In this document: in pieces, positions 43,814 through 52,178 of the stretch
Position numbering within the stretch: position 1 is the first letter of the stretch
How the letters are laid out: the number at the start of each line of letters is the position of its first letter
Source: Salinispora arenicola
GTDB taxonomy: Bacteria > Actinomycetota > Actinomycetes > Mycobacteriales > Micromonosporaceae
NCBI RefSeq assembly: GCF_006716065.1
Contig: NZ_VFOL01000001.1
Coordinates: 1,736,001 to 1,800,000 of the forward strand
Length of the DNA: 64,000 bases
Direction: 5' to 3'
Position numbers and translations under genes: made by a program
Notes under the pieces: generated by a model
The model's input: the letters and a program-made list of their open reading frames with translations, nothing else
Databases searched by the model: none
Told to the model about the DNA's origin: nothing

Positions 43814-44959
43814 TTGGAGCCACCGATCTCCGCTACGCTGCGCGACCAGACCCTCGATTTGCTCTCCAGCGGCGCGGCCACATCCCGCGCCGACCTCGTC
43901 GAGGCGTTGCAGGTCGCCCCGTCAACCGTCACCGCCGTGGTGCGCCGGCTGCTGGAGGAGGGCGTCCTCGCGGAGGAGGGCATGGGTCGCTCCACCGGTG
44001 GGCGACGCCCGCGGATCCTGCGGCTGCGAGAGACCAAGGGAATCCTCGCCGTCGCAGAACTCGGCGGCCGGCACGCCCGGGTCGGGTTGTGCACACCCGG
44101 CGGCGAGCTGCACACCACCGAGGAGGTGGCGATCGACATCGCCGCCGGGCCCGACGAGGTCTTCGCGGTCGTCGGAGCCACCTTCGCGCGGCTCCAGACG
44201 GCGACCACACCCGGTCAGGTGCTGCTCGGGGTCGGCGTGGCCCTCCCCGGACCGGTGGGGTTCCCCGGAGGGCGGTTGGTGGGCCCGGCCCGGATGCCCG
44301 GCTGGAGCGGCGTCGACGCTGGCGCCCACCTCACCGACCGCTTCCAGGTGCCGGTGATCGTCGAGAACGACGCCAAGGCGGCGGCGATGGGCGAGTACGT
44401 CACCCGAGGCCCGGAAGTCGGCGACATGATCTACGTCAAGGCCGGCACCGGCATCGGCGCCTGCCTGGTCAGCGGCGGCCAGATCCATCGTGGCGGGCGC
44501 GGCCTCAGCGGCGACGTCACCCACGTACGGGTGGCCGACAGCGGCGAGCGGCACTGCTCCTGCGGCAGCCGGGGCTGCCTGGAGACCGTTGCCAGCGGTG
44601 CCGCCCTGGCCCGTGAGTTGGCCGAGCAGGGTTCCTCGGCGGCCACCGTCCGGGAGATCATCACGGCGGTCGGCGACGCCGACCCGACGGTCGTGACCAT
44701 GGTGCGCCACGCCGGTGGGCTGCTCGGCGTGGCGCTCTCCGGTCTGGTCAACTTCCTCAACCCCGACGCCGTCGTCATCGGCGGTGCGCTGTCCAGCCTC
44801 GACGTCTACGTGGCCGCCACCCGCGGCATGCTCTACGAACGCTGCCTACCGTCCATGACCCAGTCCCTGACCATCGAAGCCAGCGGCGCGGGCTCGGACG
44901 CGGCCCTCATCGGCCTCGGGCACCTGCTGCGCACGACCGTCGACGTCCGACCCGCCTGA
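43814..44959 (+). CDS. ROK-family transcriptional regulator
   Basis: TTG 43814 behind AAGGAGAGG gives 381 residues. An N-terminal winged helix (SRADLVEALQVAPSTVTAVV) is followed by a ROK sugar-kinase-like domain with a degenerate ATP loop. The zinc motif CSCGSRGCLE and the effector-site segment IVENDAKAAAMGEY are present. ROK regulators respond to amino sugars or sugars. It diverges from the peptide ABC operon and is followed by peptidase and ROK kinase genes, so it probably controls both directions. Confidence 0.92.
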   Translation: MEPPISATLRDQTLDLLSSGAATSRADLVEALQVAPSTVTAVVRRLLEEGVLAEEGMGRSTGGRRPRILRLRETKGILAVAELGGRHARVGLCTPGGELHTTEEVAIDIAAGPDEVFAVVGATFARLQTATTPGQVLLGVGVALPGPVGFPGGRLVGPARMPGWSGVDAGAHLTDRFQVPVIVENDAKAAAMGEYVTRGPEVGDMIYVKAGTGIGACLVSGGQIHRGGRGLSGDVTHVRVADSGERHCSCGSRGCLETVASGAALARELAEQGSSAATVREIITAVGDADPTVVTMVRHAGGLLGVALSGLVNFLNPDAVVIGGALSSLDVYVAATRGMLYERCLPSMTQSLTIEASGAGSDAALIGLGHLLRTTVDVRPA

Positions 44960-44972
44960 GGAGCCAACCAAC

Positions 44973-46442
44973 GTGCCTCGCCCCCTCCGCGTCGCCATCG
45001 GCGGCATCCACATCGAATCAAGCACATTCTCACCCCACCTGAGCACCGCCGACGACTTCGAGGTCACCCGGGAGGAGGCGTTGCTCGCGCGATACGCCTG
45101 GCTCTCGCCCACCCAGCCGTGGGCCGCTGACGTCGAATGGATACCACTCGTGCACGCCCGGGCCCTTCCCGGCGGTGCCGTCGACGCCGAGACGTACGCG
45201 CAATGGGCCGCGGAGATCGTGGAGAAGCTCGCCGCGGCCGGCCCACTGGACGGCGTCCTGCTGGACATTCACGGTGCGATGAGCGTGGTCGGCCGGTCCG
45301 ACGCAGAAGGCGACCTGGTCACCGCCATCCGATCGGTGATCGGTCCCGAGCCGTACATCTCGGCGGCGATGGATCTGCACGGCAACGTCTCACCGGTGCT
45401 CTTCGACGCCTGCGACCTGCTCACCTGCTACCGCACCGCCCCACACGTCGACGTGTGGGAAACCCGGGAGCGTGCCGCACGCAACCTCATCGAGGCATTA
45501 CGCCGTGAGCGACGTCCGCACAAGGCGCTGGTCCACGTGCCGATCCTGTTGCCCGGCGAGATGACCAGCACCCGCGAGGAACCGGCCCGGGGACTCTACG
45601 CACGAATCCCCGAGATCGAGGGCCGTGCCGGTGTGGTCGACGCCGCGATCTGGATCGGGTTCGCCTGGGCCGACCAGCCACGCTGTCAGGGCGCGGTCGT
45701 CGTCACCGGCACCGACGCCACCGTCACCGCCGAGGCGGCCCGCGAACTCGGCGGGCACTTCTGGGCGGCCCGGGACGAGTTCACCTTCGTCGCTCCCACC
45801 GGCTCGATGGACGAGTGCCTCGACACCGCCCTGGCCGCCGTCGCCGATCAGGCGAAGCGGCCGTTCTTCATCAGCGACTCCGGCGACAACCCGGGCGCCG
45901 GCGGCGCCGACGACGTCACCTTCGCCCTCGACCGGATGTTGGCCCGCCCCGAGATCCGCGACGGCTCGCGTCGGGCCGTGTTCGCCTCGCTGGTCGACCC
46001 GCAGGCGGTAGCGCTTGTCGCCGACCAGCCGGTCGGCTCTCGGGTCCGGGTGTCGGTGGGCGGGCGGATCGACTCCCGGCCCCCGGGCCCGTTGGAACTC
46101 GACGGGATTTTGGAGGCGGTCGCCGACGACCCCGACGGCGGGCGATGCGTCAGCGTACGGGTCGGCGGGCTCAGTATCTTCGTCACGTCCCGCCGGATGC
46201 AGTACCGGCTACTGGCGTCGTACGCCCGGCTGGGGGTCAGGGTCGACGAGGTGGACGTGGTCGTGGTGAAGATCGGCTATCTCGAGCCGGAACTGTTCGA
46301 CGCCGCCGGAGACTGGCTGCTCGCCCTGACTCCGGGTGGTGTCGACCAGGACCTTGCGCGGTTGCCGTACCAGAACGTGGTGCGACCGGTGTTTCCCCTG
46401 GACCGTGACTTCGCGGCGGACCTCGCCGTGGTTGTCGGATGA
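44973..46442 (+). CDS. M81-family metallopeptidase (MlrC-like)
   Basis: A 489-residue protein from GTG 44973. The N-terminal domain (RVAIGGIHIESSTFSPHLS; GVLLDIHGAMSVVGRSDAEG; AAMDLHGNVSP) carries the candidate Zn ligands of the MlrC family. The C-terminal MlrC domain follows (FFISDSGDNPGAGGADDVTF). MlrC cleaves linear microcystin fragments; bacterial relatives are general small-peptide or amide hydrolases. Its place beside the peptide transporter suggests it breaks down the imported compound. The stop overlaps the ROK kinase start (ATGA). Confidence 0.9.
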   Translation: MPRPLRVAIGGIHIESSTFSPHLSTADDFEVTREEALLARYAWLSPTQPWAADVEWIPLVHARALPGGAVDAETYAQWAAEIVEKLAAAGPLDGVLLDIHGAMSVVGRSDAEGDLVTAIRSVIGPEPYISAAMDLHGNVSPVLFDACDLLTCYRTAPHVDVWETRERAARNLIEALRRERRPHKALVHVPILLPGEMTSTREEPARGLYARIPEIEGRAGVVDAAIWIGFAWADQPRCQGAVVVTGTDATVTAEAARELGGHFWAARDEFTFVAPTGSMDECLDTALAAVADQAKRPFFISDSGDNPGAGGADDVTFALDRMLARPEIRDGSRRAVFASLVDPQAVALVADQPVGSRVRVSVGGRIDSRPPGPLELDGILEAVADDPDGGRCVSVRVGGLSIFVTSRRMQYRLLASYARLGVRVDEVDVVVVKIGYLEPELFDAAGDWLLALTPGGVDQDLARLPYQNVVRPVFPLDRDFAADLAVVVG

Positions 46443-47413
46443 GCGGCGTGATCCAGCCCGAAGGCCGTTGCGTCCTCGCCGTCGACGTCGGCGGGACGAC
46501 CATCAAGGCGGCGGTGGTCGGCGAGGACGGCCGATTCCTGAGTTCCCTGACCGCGCCGTCGCAGGCGGACGACGACCCGGTCGAGGCGATCCGGTCGCTG
46601 TGCCGCGAACTGCGCGCGCATGCGCTCTCGCTCGGCAGCACACCCGCCGCGATCGGCGTGGTGACGCCCGGCCTCGTGGACGAGCGGGACGGAGTGGTGC
46701 GGTACGCGGCAAACCTTCGCCTGCGCGACGTGCCACTGCGCGCCCTCGTCAGCGGCGACCTCGGACTACCCGTGGTGGTCGGGCACGACGCGCGGGCGGC
46801 CGGCATCGCGGAGGCCACGGCGGGCGCGGCCGTCGGGTTGGACAACTTCCTGCTACTGCCGCTGGGCACCGGCATCGCCGCGGCGGTGGTGGTCCATGGT
46901 GTCCCCGTGGCCGGCGCGACCCGCGCGGCCGGCGAGGTCGGCCACATGCCGGTCTATCCGGGCGGGGAGCCGTGCAGTTGCGGGCAGCGGGGATGCCTGG
47001 AGGTGTACGCCTCGGCCGGCGGGATGGCACGTCGCTATGCCCGGCGCGTCGGCACCTCGGGGGCGGACAGCCAGGCCATCGCCGACGCGGTGGCCACCGA
47101 TCCGCACGCCCGTGCTGTCTGGAACGACGCCACCCAGGCGTTGGGAACCGCCCTGGCCACCCTCACCCTGGCCCTCGACCCGGCCCGCGTCGTGTTGGGA
47201 GGTGGGCTCGCCGAGGCAGGCGCACTCTTCCTCGACCCGGTGCGCGAGGCCCTGCACGGCGCCCTCGCCTGGCGGAACCCGCCCCCCGTGCTGCGCTCCG
47301 CCTTCGGCGCCCAGGCGGCACAGGTCGGCGCCGCCATCATGGCCCGGCGGAAGGCCGGGCTGTCCGTTCCCGATGGCTGGGGTGCGCCCGACCTCGTGCC
47401 GCCTGCCGCATGA
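46439..47413 (+). CDS. ROK-family sugar kinase
   Basis: A 324-residue ROK kinase with the ATP loop AVDVGGTTIKAAVV, substrate motif GHDARAAGIAEA, phosphate loop LPLGTGIAAAVVV, and Zn motif CSCGQRGCLEVY following the H of GEVGHMP. It resembles glucokinase/N-acetylhexosamine kinases; the exact sugar is not readable. It is coupled to the M81 peptidase, giving an uptake-cleavage-phosphorylation set. Confidence 0.92.
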   Translation: MSGVIQPEGRCVLAVDVGGTTIKAAVVGEDGRFLSSLTAPSQADDDPVEAIRSLCRELRAHALSLGSTPAAIGVVTPGLVDERDGVVRYAANLRLRDVPLRALVSGDLGLPVVVGHDARAAGIAEATAGAAVGLDNFLLLPLGTGIAAAVVVHGVPVAGATRAAGEVGHMPVYPGGEPCSCGQRGCLEVYASAGGMARRYARRVGTSGADSQAIADAVATDPHARAVWNDATQALGTALATLTLALDPARVVLGGGLAEAGALFLDPVREALHGALAWRNPPPVLRSAFGAQAAQVGAAIMARRKAGLSVPDGWGAPDLVPPAA

Positions 47414-47417
47414 GAGT

Positions 47418-47446
47418 TGCCACGGCCGGGCTCACCGGTCGTGGCA
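47418..47446 (+). terminator. terminator after the ROK kinase
   Basis: Arms TGCCACGGCCGG (47418-47429) and CCGGTCGTGGCA (47435-47446), 11 of 12 pairs matched, five bases after the stop codon. Confidence 0.65.
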
Positions 47447-47583
47447 CACCGTCCGGACACCCACGTGCTCCGGTAGGTCGGGTAGCCGGGTATGAACCGT
47501 TAAGGGAATTTATATCCCGTTTGGGGGTTTAGGTCGCCTTAGTGTCCTTGTGAGGCGGGGTTCGGGTTTAGCTCGGGATGGTT

Positions 47584-47647
47584 GCTACCGCCTTCCGGTA
47601 GCCGAGGAACACCACCCGGTCTGCCCTCGGGGCGGCGGAGTTCCTCG
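47584..47647 (+). promoter_or_regulatory. structured 5' leader of the beta-helix surface protein
   Basis: Two adjacent exact hairpins are visible: GCTACCG/CGGTAGC (47584-47602) and a longer-range CGAGGAAC/GTTCCTCG (47603-47610, 47640-47647). An AT-rich stretch with a TTTATATC-like -10 lies at about 47509-47516, so the leader would be about 150 bases. No known riboswitch core is recognised. Confidence 0.4.
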
Positions 47648-47677
47648 CCGTTCACGGGGAAGGACACCGAGATCGCG

Positions 47678-49198
47678 ATGAACCATCAGGACCATACCCG
47701 GGGGTACGAACCGGTCCGGCCCGACGAGGGCCGGCCGAGGTCACGGTGGCGGTGGTGGGCTGTGGGGCTGGCTGGTATGACCGGCCTGGCTCTCGCCACC
47801 ATAGGTGTCGCCGCCCCGGCCGCGGACGCGGTCGGACGCCCGCTCACCTCCGCCGACGAGCAGCCCTCCGCCGACGAGCGCCGCAGCGGGGGTGAGTCCG
47901 GTAAGGGCGAGTCCGTCAAAGGTGAGTCCGGTAAGGGCGAGCCCGGCAAGGCCGAGTCCGGCAAGGGTGACCCTGGCAGAGGCGAGTCCGGCAGGGGCGA
48001 GTCCGATAAGGGCAAGGGCAAGAAGGAGCCGAAGCCGAAGGGCGTTCCGGTCCCCTGTGACGCGGACAAGCTGATCGCCGCGATCACCCTGGCCAACGCC
48101 CGCGGCGGCGCCGTGCTCGACCTCGCCAAGAAGTGCACCTACCTGCTCACCGCCACCATCGACGACGGCGCCGGCCTGCCGGTTGTCACCGCCCCCATCA
48201 CCCTCAACGGCGGCAAGCACACCACCATCAAACGCGCCGCCGGGGTGGAGGAGTTCCGCATCGTCACCGTCGGCACCGGCGGTGACCTCACCCTCAACCA
48301 CCTGACAATCACGGGTGGACAGACCGACGGCGACGGCGGAGGAATCCTGGTCAACGCCGGCGGAGCGTTGACCACCAACCACAGTACCGTCACCCGCAAC
48401 ATCGCTGGCAGCGACGGCGGCGGAAGCAGCGGCGGTATCGCCAACAACGGCACCACCACCATCAAACACTCCACCGTCAGCCGCAACACTGCGGCAACCG
48501 CCGCTGGAGGCATCGGAAACACCGGTCAACTCGCCATCAAGAAATCCTCCGTCACCGCGAACATGGCCAACGCCGTCGTGGGCGGGTTCGGTGGAGGTGT
48601 CGGTAGCTTCCCCGGCGGCACCACGGTCGTGACTGGCAGCACCATCAGCGGTAACCACGCCGGCGACGCTGGTGGAGGTGCCGGCGGCTTCAACGCGAAC
48701 GTCACCGTCACCGACACCGCCATCACCGGTAACAGAGCCAGCAACGGCGGCGCGGTCTTCGCGGAGGGCGGCATGCTGGCCCTACGCCACGTCACAGTCA
48801 CCAACAACACCGCCACCCTTCAGGGCGGCGGCCTCAGCCTCCAAGCCCTCAACGCGGCGACCGTGGCAACCGTCGCGGACAGCACAATCGCGCACAACGT
48901 CGGCAGTCTGAACGGTGGAGGTATCGTCAACGCGGCGATCGCCTTCGCCTCCACAGTCGATGTGCGGAACACCAACATCACGGCCAATCAGGCAACGTTT
49001 GGTGGCGGAATCTTCAACATCGCCGTTGACGCCACGGTCACGCTCACCAACACGAAGGTCATCAAGAACATCGCCATCAGTACCGGCGGGGGCATCCTCA
49101 ACTCGGGCGGAACGGTGAACCTGAACACGGCCACCGGTACCGTCGTGGTCAAGAACCGTCCAAACAACTGCGTCAACGTGCCCGGCTGCGTCGGATAG
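47678..49198 (+). CDS. secreted parallel beta-helix protein with Gly-Glu-Ser-Gly-Lys repeats
   Basis: ATG 47678 gives 506 residues: a long signal sequence (RWRWWAVGLAGMTGLALATI, AxA near 48-50), a charged stalk of eight 5-residue repeats, and then from about residue 125 repeated strand turns with TITGG, SGGIANNGTTTI, STVSRNTA and GGGIFN motifs. This is the polymorphic-outer-membrane/choice-of-anchor type right-handed beta-helix. Such proteins bind or cleave polysaccharide; no catalytic Asp cluster can be assigned. There is no LPXTG motif or C-terminal membrane helix, so the protein is either released or held by the stalk. Confidence 0.88.
   Translation: MNHQDHTRGYEPVRPDEGRPRSRWRWWAVGLAGMTGLALATIGVAAPAADAVGRPLTSADEQPSADERRSGGESGKGESVKGESGKGEPGKAESGKGDPGRGESGRGESDKGKGKKEPKPKGVPVPCDADKLIAAITLANARGGAVLDLAKKCTYLLTATIDDGAGLPVVTAPITLNGGKHTTIKRAAGVEEFRIVTVGTGGDLTLNHLTITGGQTDGDGGGILVNAGGALTTNHSTVTRNIAGSDGGGSSGGIANNGTTTIKHSTVSRNTAATAAGGIGNTGQLAIKKSSVTANMANAVVGGFGGGVGSFPGGTTVVTGSTISGNHAGDAGGGAGGFNANVTVTDTAITGNRASNGGAVFAEGGMLALRHVTVTNNTATLQGGGLSLQALNAATVATVADSTIAHNVGSLNGGGIVNAAIAFASTVDVRNTNITANQATFGGGIFNIAVDATVTLTNTKVIKNIAISTGGGILNSGGTVNLNTATGTVVVKNRPNNCVNVPGCVG
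47891..48010 (+). repeat. eight tandem 15-bp repeats encoding GESGK-type units
   Basis: Eight consecutive in-frame 15-mers of the GGTGAGTCCGGTAAG type, with scattered substitutions (units 4-6 most diverged). Copy-number change would alter stalk length without breaking the frame. Confidence 0.85.
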
Positions 49199-49221
49199 CG
49201 GCCTGACTGCGTTGGGTTGGA

Positions 49222-49258
49222 GGGCCCGTTTCCGCCGGCGTGTGGTGGGAACGGGCCC
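49222..49258 (+). terminator. terminator after the beta-helix gene
   Basis: Exact arms GGGCCCGTT (49222-49230) and AACGGGCCC (49250-49258), 24 bases after the stop codon. Confidence 0.6.
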
Positions 49259-49363
49259 ACCGGCATCACGTTGCGGTGAGGATCGGCCTCATCTCTGGCT
49301 GAGGGCAGGCAACACCCACGCGGCGAGTGCTGGCACATGGACGATGCTCCGAGCCGTCTGACT

Positions 49364-49588
49364 TCAAAGGGTCTGATCAGCGACGAACACACCCACTCCG
49401 GGCAGCGTCTCGGTCCGCCCTTTGATACGCAGTACCTGCATGGCGCGGTCTATCACCGGCTCCGTTACCCCGTAGTGTTCGATCAACTCTCGCCGGCTGG
49501 GGAGCTTGGAGCCTGGCGGAAACTCGCCGGACTCGATGCGTTCGGTGAGGTCATCAGCGATCTGCTCGTAGCGGTAACGCGGTGGCAC
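49364..49588 (-). CDS. minimal GntR-type DNA-binding protein
   Basis: GTG 49588 (GAGGGG six bases upstream) gives only 74 residues, a bare GntR winged helix (RYEQIADDLTERIESGEFPP; SKLPSRRELIEHYGVTEPVI; GVGVFVADQTL). There is no effector domain. Stand-alone wHTH proteins of this kind are frequent in Micromonosporaceae accessory DNA, usually beside two small ORFs as here. Confidence 0.85.
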   Translation of the reverse strand: MPPRYRYEQIADDLTERIESGEFPPGSKLPSRRELIEHYGVTEPVIDRAMQVLRIKGRTETLPGVGVFVADQTL

Positions 49589-49791
49589 GGTAGTTCCCCT
49601 CGGTTGGCAACACGAGTAGACCACCTACGTCAGCCCTTGACTACCCAACGGTACCTGTGGGAACTTGCCTAGGAGGTCGATTCCCTTGGTTGGCGCCTGT
49701 GAACCGTCCTCGCTGGTGTGGATGTCTGGCGCTTTCCGGGGCGGTCAGGCATCCACCCCTCCGATAGCTGCAGAGCGAGGAGGCGGCCTTT

Positions 49792-50031
49792 GTGTCTTTC
49801 ACCTTTGCTGACACGACAGTCCATTGCTCGGAGACGAGCGGTGCGCCGATGAGGCGAGTCCCCTACGACGAGTACGTCCTGGCGGTCGCGTTGACCCTCG
49901 CACGTCGGCATCGGCCGGTCTGGTGTTGGCGGCGCTGGCGGTGGGTCTGCCGGTGCGGTGGAGAACTGCCGTGTCGTGCCCGACACCGGATTCCGATCAA
50001 TCGCGGGCACTGGCCAGCGGAGGGAGAGTAG
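49792..50031 (+). CDS. small Trp/Cys-rich protein of the GntR cassette
   Basis: GTG 49792 gives 79 residues. The N-terminal half is helical (PYDEYVLAVALTLARRHRP) and the C-terminal half is WCWRRWRWVCRCGGELPCRA followed by RHRIPINRGHWP. The CxC...C spacing and His suggest a small metal site. It shares a base with the next start. Unknown function. Confidence 0.65.
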   Translation: MSFTFADTTVHCSETSGAPMRRVPYDEYVLAVALTLARRHRPVWCWRRWRWVCRCGGELPCRARHRIPINRGHWPAEGE

Positions 50032-50210
50032 TGAGCGACGGGCCGGAGCAGCTTATTCTCACGGCGCACCTCCGAGGACGCGACGGCATGTGTGTCGGCT
50101 GCCGGGCGTGGTGGTCGCGGTTGGTGCCGTACCCGTGTTGGCAGGTGGACTGGGCGACCAGTCGGCAGGCGCGCACGAGCGTCGCCCGGTTCCTGGGCGG
50201 CGTGCGGTGA
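50031..50210 (+). CDS. small CxxC protein of the GntR cassette
   Basis: A 59-residue protein from GTG 50031: LILTAHLRGRDGMCVGCRAW, then WSRLVPYPCWQVDWATSRQA. MCVGC plus a third Cys may bind zinc or a cluster. It is coupled to the preceding gene by start/stop overlap. Bases 50211-50452 after it hold no further gene. Confidence 0.65.
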   Translation: MSDGPEQLILTAHLRGRDGMCVGCRAWWSRLVPYPCWQVDWATSRQARTSVARFLGGVR

Positions 50211-50452
50211 CCACCTCGTGTGCCTCGACAGCACGGTCCATGCGTGTCCGTAGGTCAGAGCCGTTCATGGCGCTGCCCCTTCACCAAGTCCGAGGTCGGG
50301 GCCATCCGCCGTACGAACTCGGGAGAGGTCGTCGCGGTAGCGGGTGGCGAAGCCGCCTGGGCCGCGGAGGTGGCGGTACCCCACCACCGCATCGGCTGGT
50401 CGGTCCGGTCCAGGGACGGCCGGGTGTGGTCAGGCATCGCTGGTGCCAGGGC

Positions 50453-50923
50453 GTGCGTGTCACACTCGACCCCGTGTTGACCCAGGCACGGTCTCGGGAG
50501 GTTCGTTCGGTTGTCGACACGGTCGTCGAGTGGGCGGCCGAGCGCGCGGAAGTACGCGGGGTGCTGGTTGTCGGCTCCTGGGCGCGCGGGACCGCGCGGA
50601 TGGACTCCGACGTCGACGTCGTGGTGCTGACGGGCAACGTCCACTATTCCGCGGCGGGAGTGTGGACCGGTCTGCTCGGCGGCGAGATGGTCCGGTCGGC
50701 CGAGTGGGGCCCGCTCCGGGAGATCCGCGTGCGACGGCCGTCGGGGTTGGTGGTCGAAATTGGCGTCACGCCGGTGAGCTGGGCCGACACCGACCCGGTC
50801 GACGCGGGCACACACCGGGTCATCGATGACGGGCACCGAGTCGTGCACGATCCGGCAGGTGTGCTGGCCCGGCTGTCGGCCGCATGCGAACCCGAGCGGC
50901 GGTACCCGGGCCTCAGACCGTGA
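50453..50923 (+). CDS. nucleotidyltransferase-fold protein
   Basis: A 156-residue protein from GTG 50453 with the polymerase-beta-type motif VLVVGSWARGTARMDSDVDV (GSxxRGxxxxxSDxD), so the two metal aspartates are present, and a later acidic strand (VVEIGVTPVSWADT). This minimal form (MNT type) transfers nucleotides or AMP to small molecules or proteins. No HEPN partner toxin lies next to it, so an orphan resistance-type or modifying enzyme is possible. Confidence 0.8.
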   Translation: MRVTLDPVLTQARSREVRSVVDTVVEWAAERAEVRGVLVVGSWARGTARMDSDVDVVVLTGNVHYSAAGVWTGLLGGEMVRSAEWGPLREIRVRRPSGLVVEIGVTPVSWADTDPVDAGTHRVIDDGHRVVHDPAGVLARLSAACEPERRYPGLRP

Positions 50924-51014
50924 CCGTCGGCGACAGGGCACACGGTTCGTGGATGGTGCTGACCAGCACGGCACGTGTCGGTGCCGTGCTGGTCGCCGTG
51001 GGGTGGCCCGAGGT

Positions 51015-52178
51015 TCAGTACGACTTCTCCTGGCCGAGCACGTGCTGGGCCACGAAGTTCAGGATCATTTCCCTGGTGACCGGGGCGATCCGCCCGGCCC
51101 GCACCGCCCCGAGCAGCGTCGCCACCCCGTACTCGGTGGTCATGCCGGCCCCGCCGTGGGCCTGCACCGCCGTGTCCACGGCCAGTGCCGCCGCCTCCCC
51201 GGACGCGTACTTCGCCATGTTGCCGGCGACTCCCGCCTCCAGGTCCCGCCCGGCGTCGTAGAGTACCGCCGCCTTCTGGACCATCAGCCGGGCCAACTCC
51301 ACCTGCACCGCCGCGTGCGCCAGGGGATGCGATACGCCCTGGTGCGAGCCGATCGACCGTCCACCCCACACCTTCCGGGTCGCCGTGTACTCCGAGGCAC
51401 GTTCGAGCGCGTACCGGCCGGACCCGATGCTCATCGCGCCGATCGTGATCCGCTCCGGGTTCAGCCCAGCAAAGAGCGCCGGCAGGCCGGCGTCCACCGA
51501 CTCGCCGACCAACGCCTCCCTGGGCACCCGTACGTCATCGAGGTAGAGCAGGAACTGGTCCTCCGGGGAGAGGATCTCCATGTCCAGCTTGGAGTAGGTC
51601 AGCCCCGCCGCGTCGGTTGGTACGAGGAACAGGGCCGGCTTCAGTTTGCCGGTCGTGGCATCCTCGGTCCGCGCCACCACCAGCACGTGCCCCGCCTGGT
51701 CGACGCCGGAGATGTAGCACTTGCGGCCGGAGATCACCCAGTCGTCGCCGTCGCGGCGGGCCACCGTGCCGAGCCGGTGGAAGTTCGACCCGGCCTCCGG
51801 CTCGGTGATCGCGAAGACGATCCGCTGGGAGCCGTCAGCGAGGCCGGGCAGGTGGCGCTTGCGCTGCTCCTCGGTGCCGTGTCGGTTGATGATCGTCGCG
51901 ACGATGGCGGGGGAGACCACCAGCAGCAGCAGCGGGCACCCGGCCGCGGCCAACTCCTCGCAGACGATGGAGAGTTCGGTGATGCCGCCGCCCCCACCGC
52001 CGTACTCGGTCGGGATGTTCACACCGAGGTAGCCCAACCCGCCGGCCTCGTCCCACAGTTCGGTGGTGCGTTCGCCGGCCTTGGCCTTCTCGACGAAGTA
52101 CCGGTGGCCGTACCGCTTGCCCAGCGCCCGTACGGCGTCACGGAGCTGGTCCTGCTCGGGGGTGAGGTCGAAGTTCAT
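51015..52178 (-). CDS. acyl-CoA dehydrogenase
   Basis: A 387-residue FAD enzyme with family segments FAITEPEAGSNFHRLGTVAR, CYISGVDQAGHVLVVARTED and QVELARLMVQKAAVLYDAGR, plus the C-terminal HGGAGMTTEYGV signature. It desaturates an acyl-CoA at the alpha-beta bond. It is the last gene of the TetR-AtuA operon and overlaps the biotin carboxylase gene by 4 bases. Confidence 0.92.
   Translation of the reverse strand: MNFDLTPEQDQLRDAVRALGKRYGHRYFVEKAKAGERTTELWDEAGGLGYLGVNIPTEYGGGGGGITELSIVCEELAAAGCPLLLLVVSPAIVATIINRHGTEEQRKRHLPGLADGSQRIVFAITEPEAGSNFHRLGTVARRDGDDWVISGRKCYISGVDQAGHVLVVARTEDATTGKLKPALFLVPTDAAGLTYSKLDMEILSPEDQFLLYLDDVRVPREALVGESVDAGLPALFAGLNPERITIGAMSIGSGRYALERASEYTATRKVWGGRSIGSHQGVSHPLAHAAVQVELARLMVQKAAVLYDAGRDLEAGVAGNMAKYASGEAAALAVDTAVQAHGGAGMTTEYGVATLLGAVRAGRIAPVTREMILNFVAQHVLGQEKSY

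Noticed and set aside
47891..48010. CRISPR-like tandem array
   Set aside because: The repeats are contiguous 15-mers in frame inside a gene, without spacers; it is a protein repeat.
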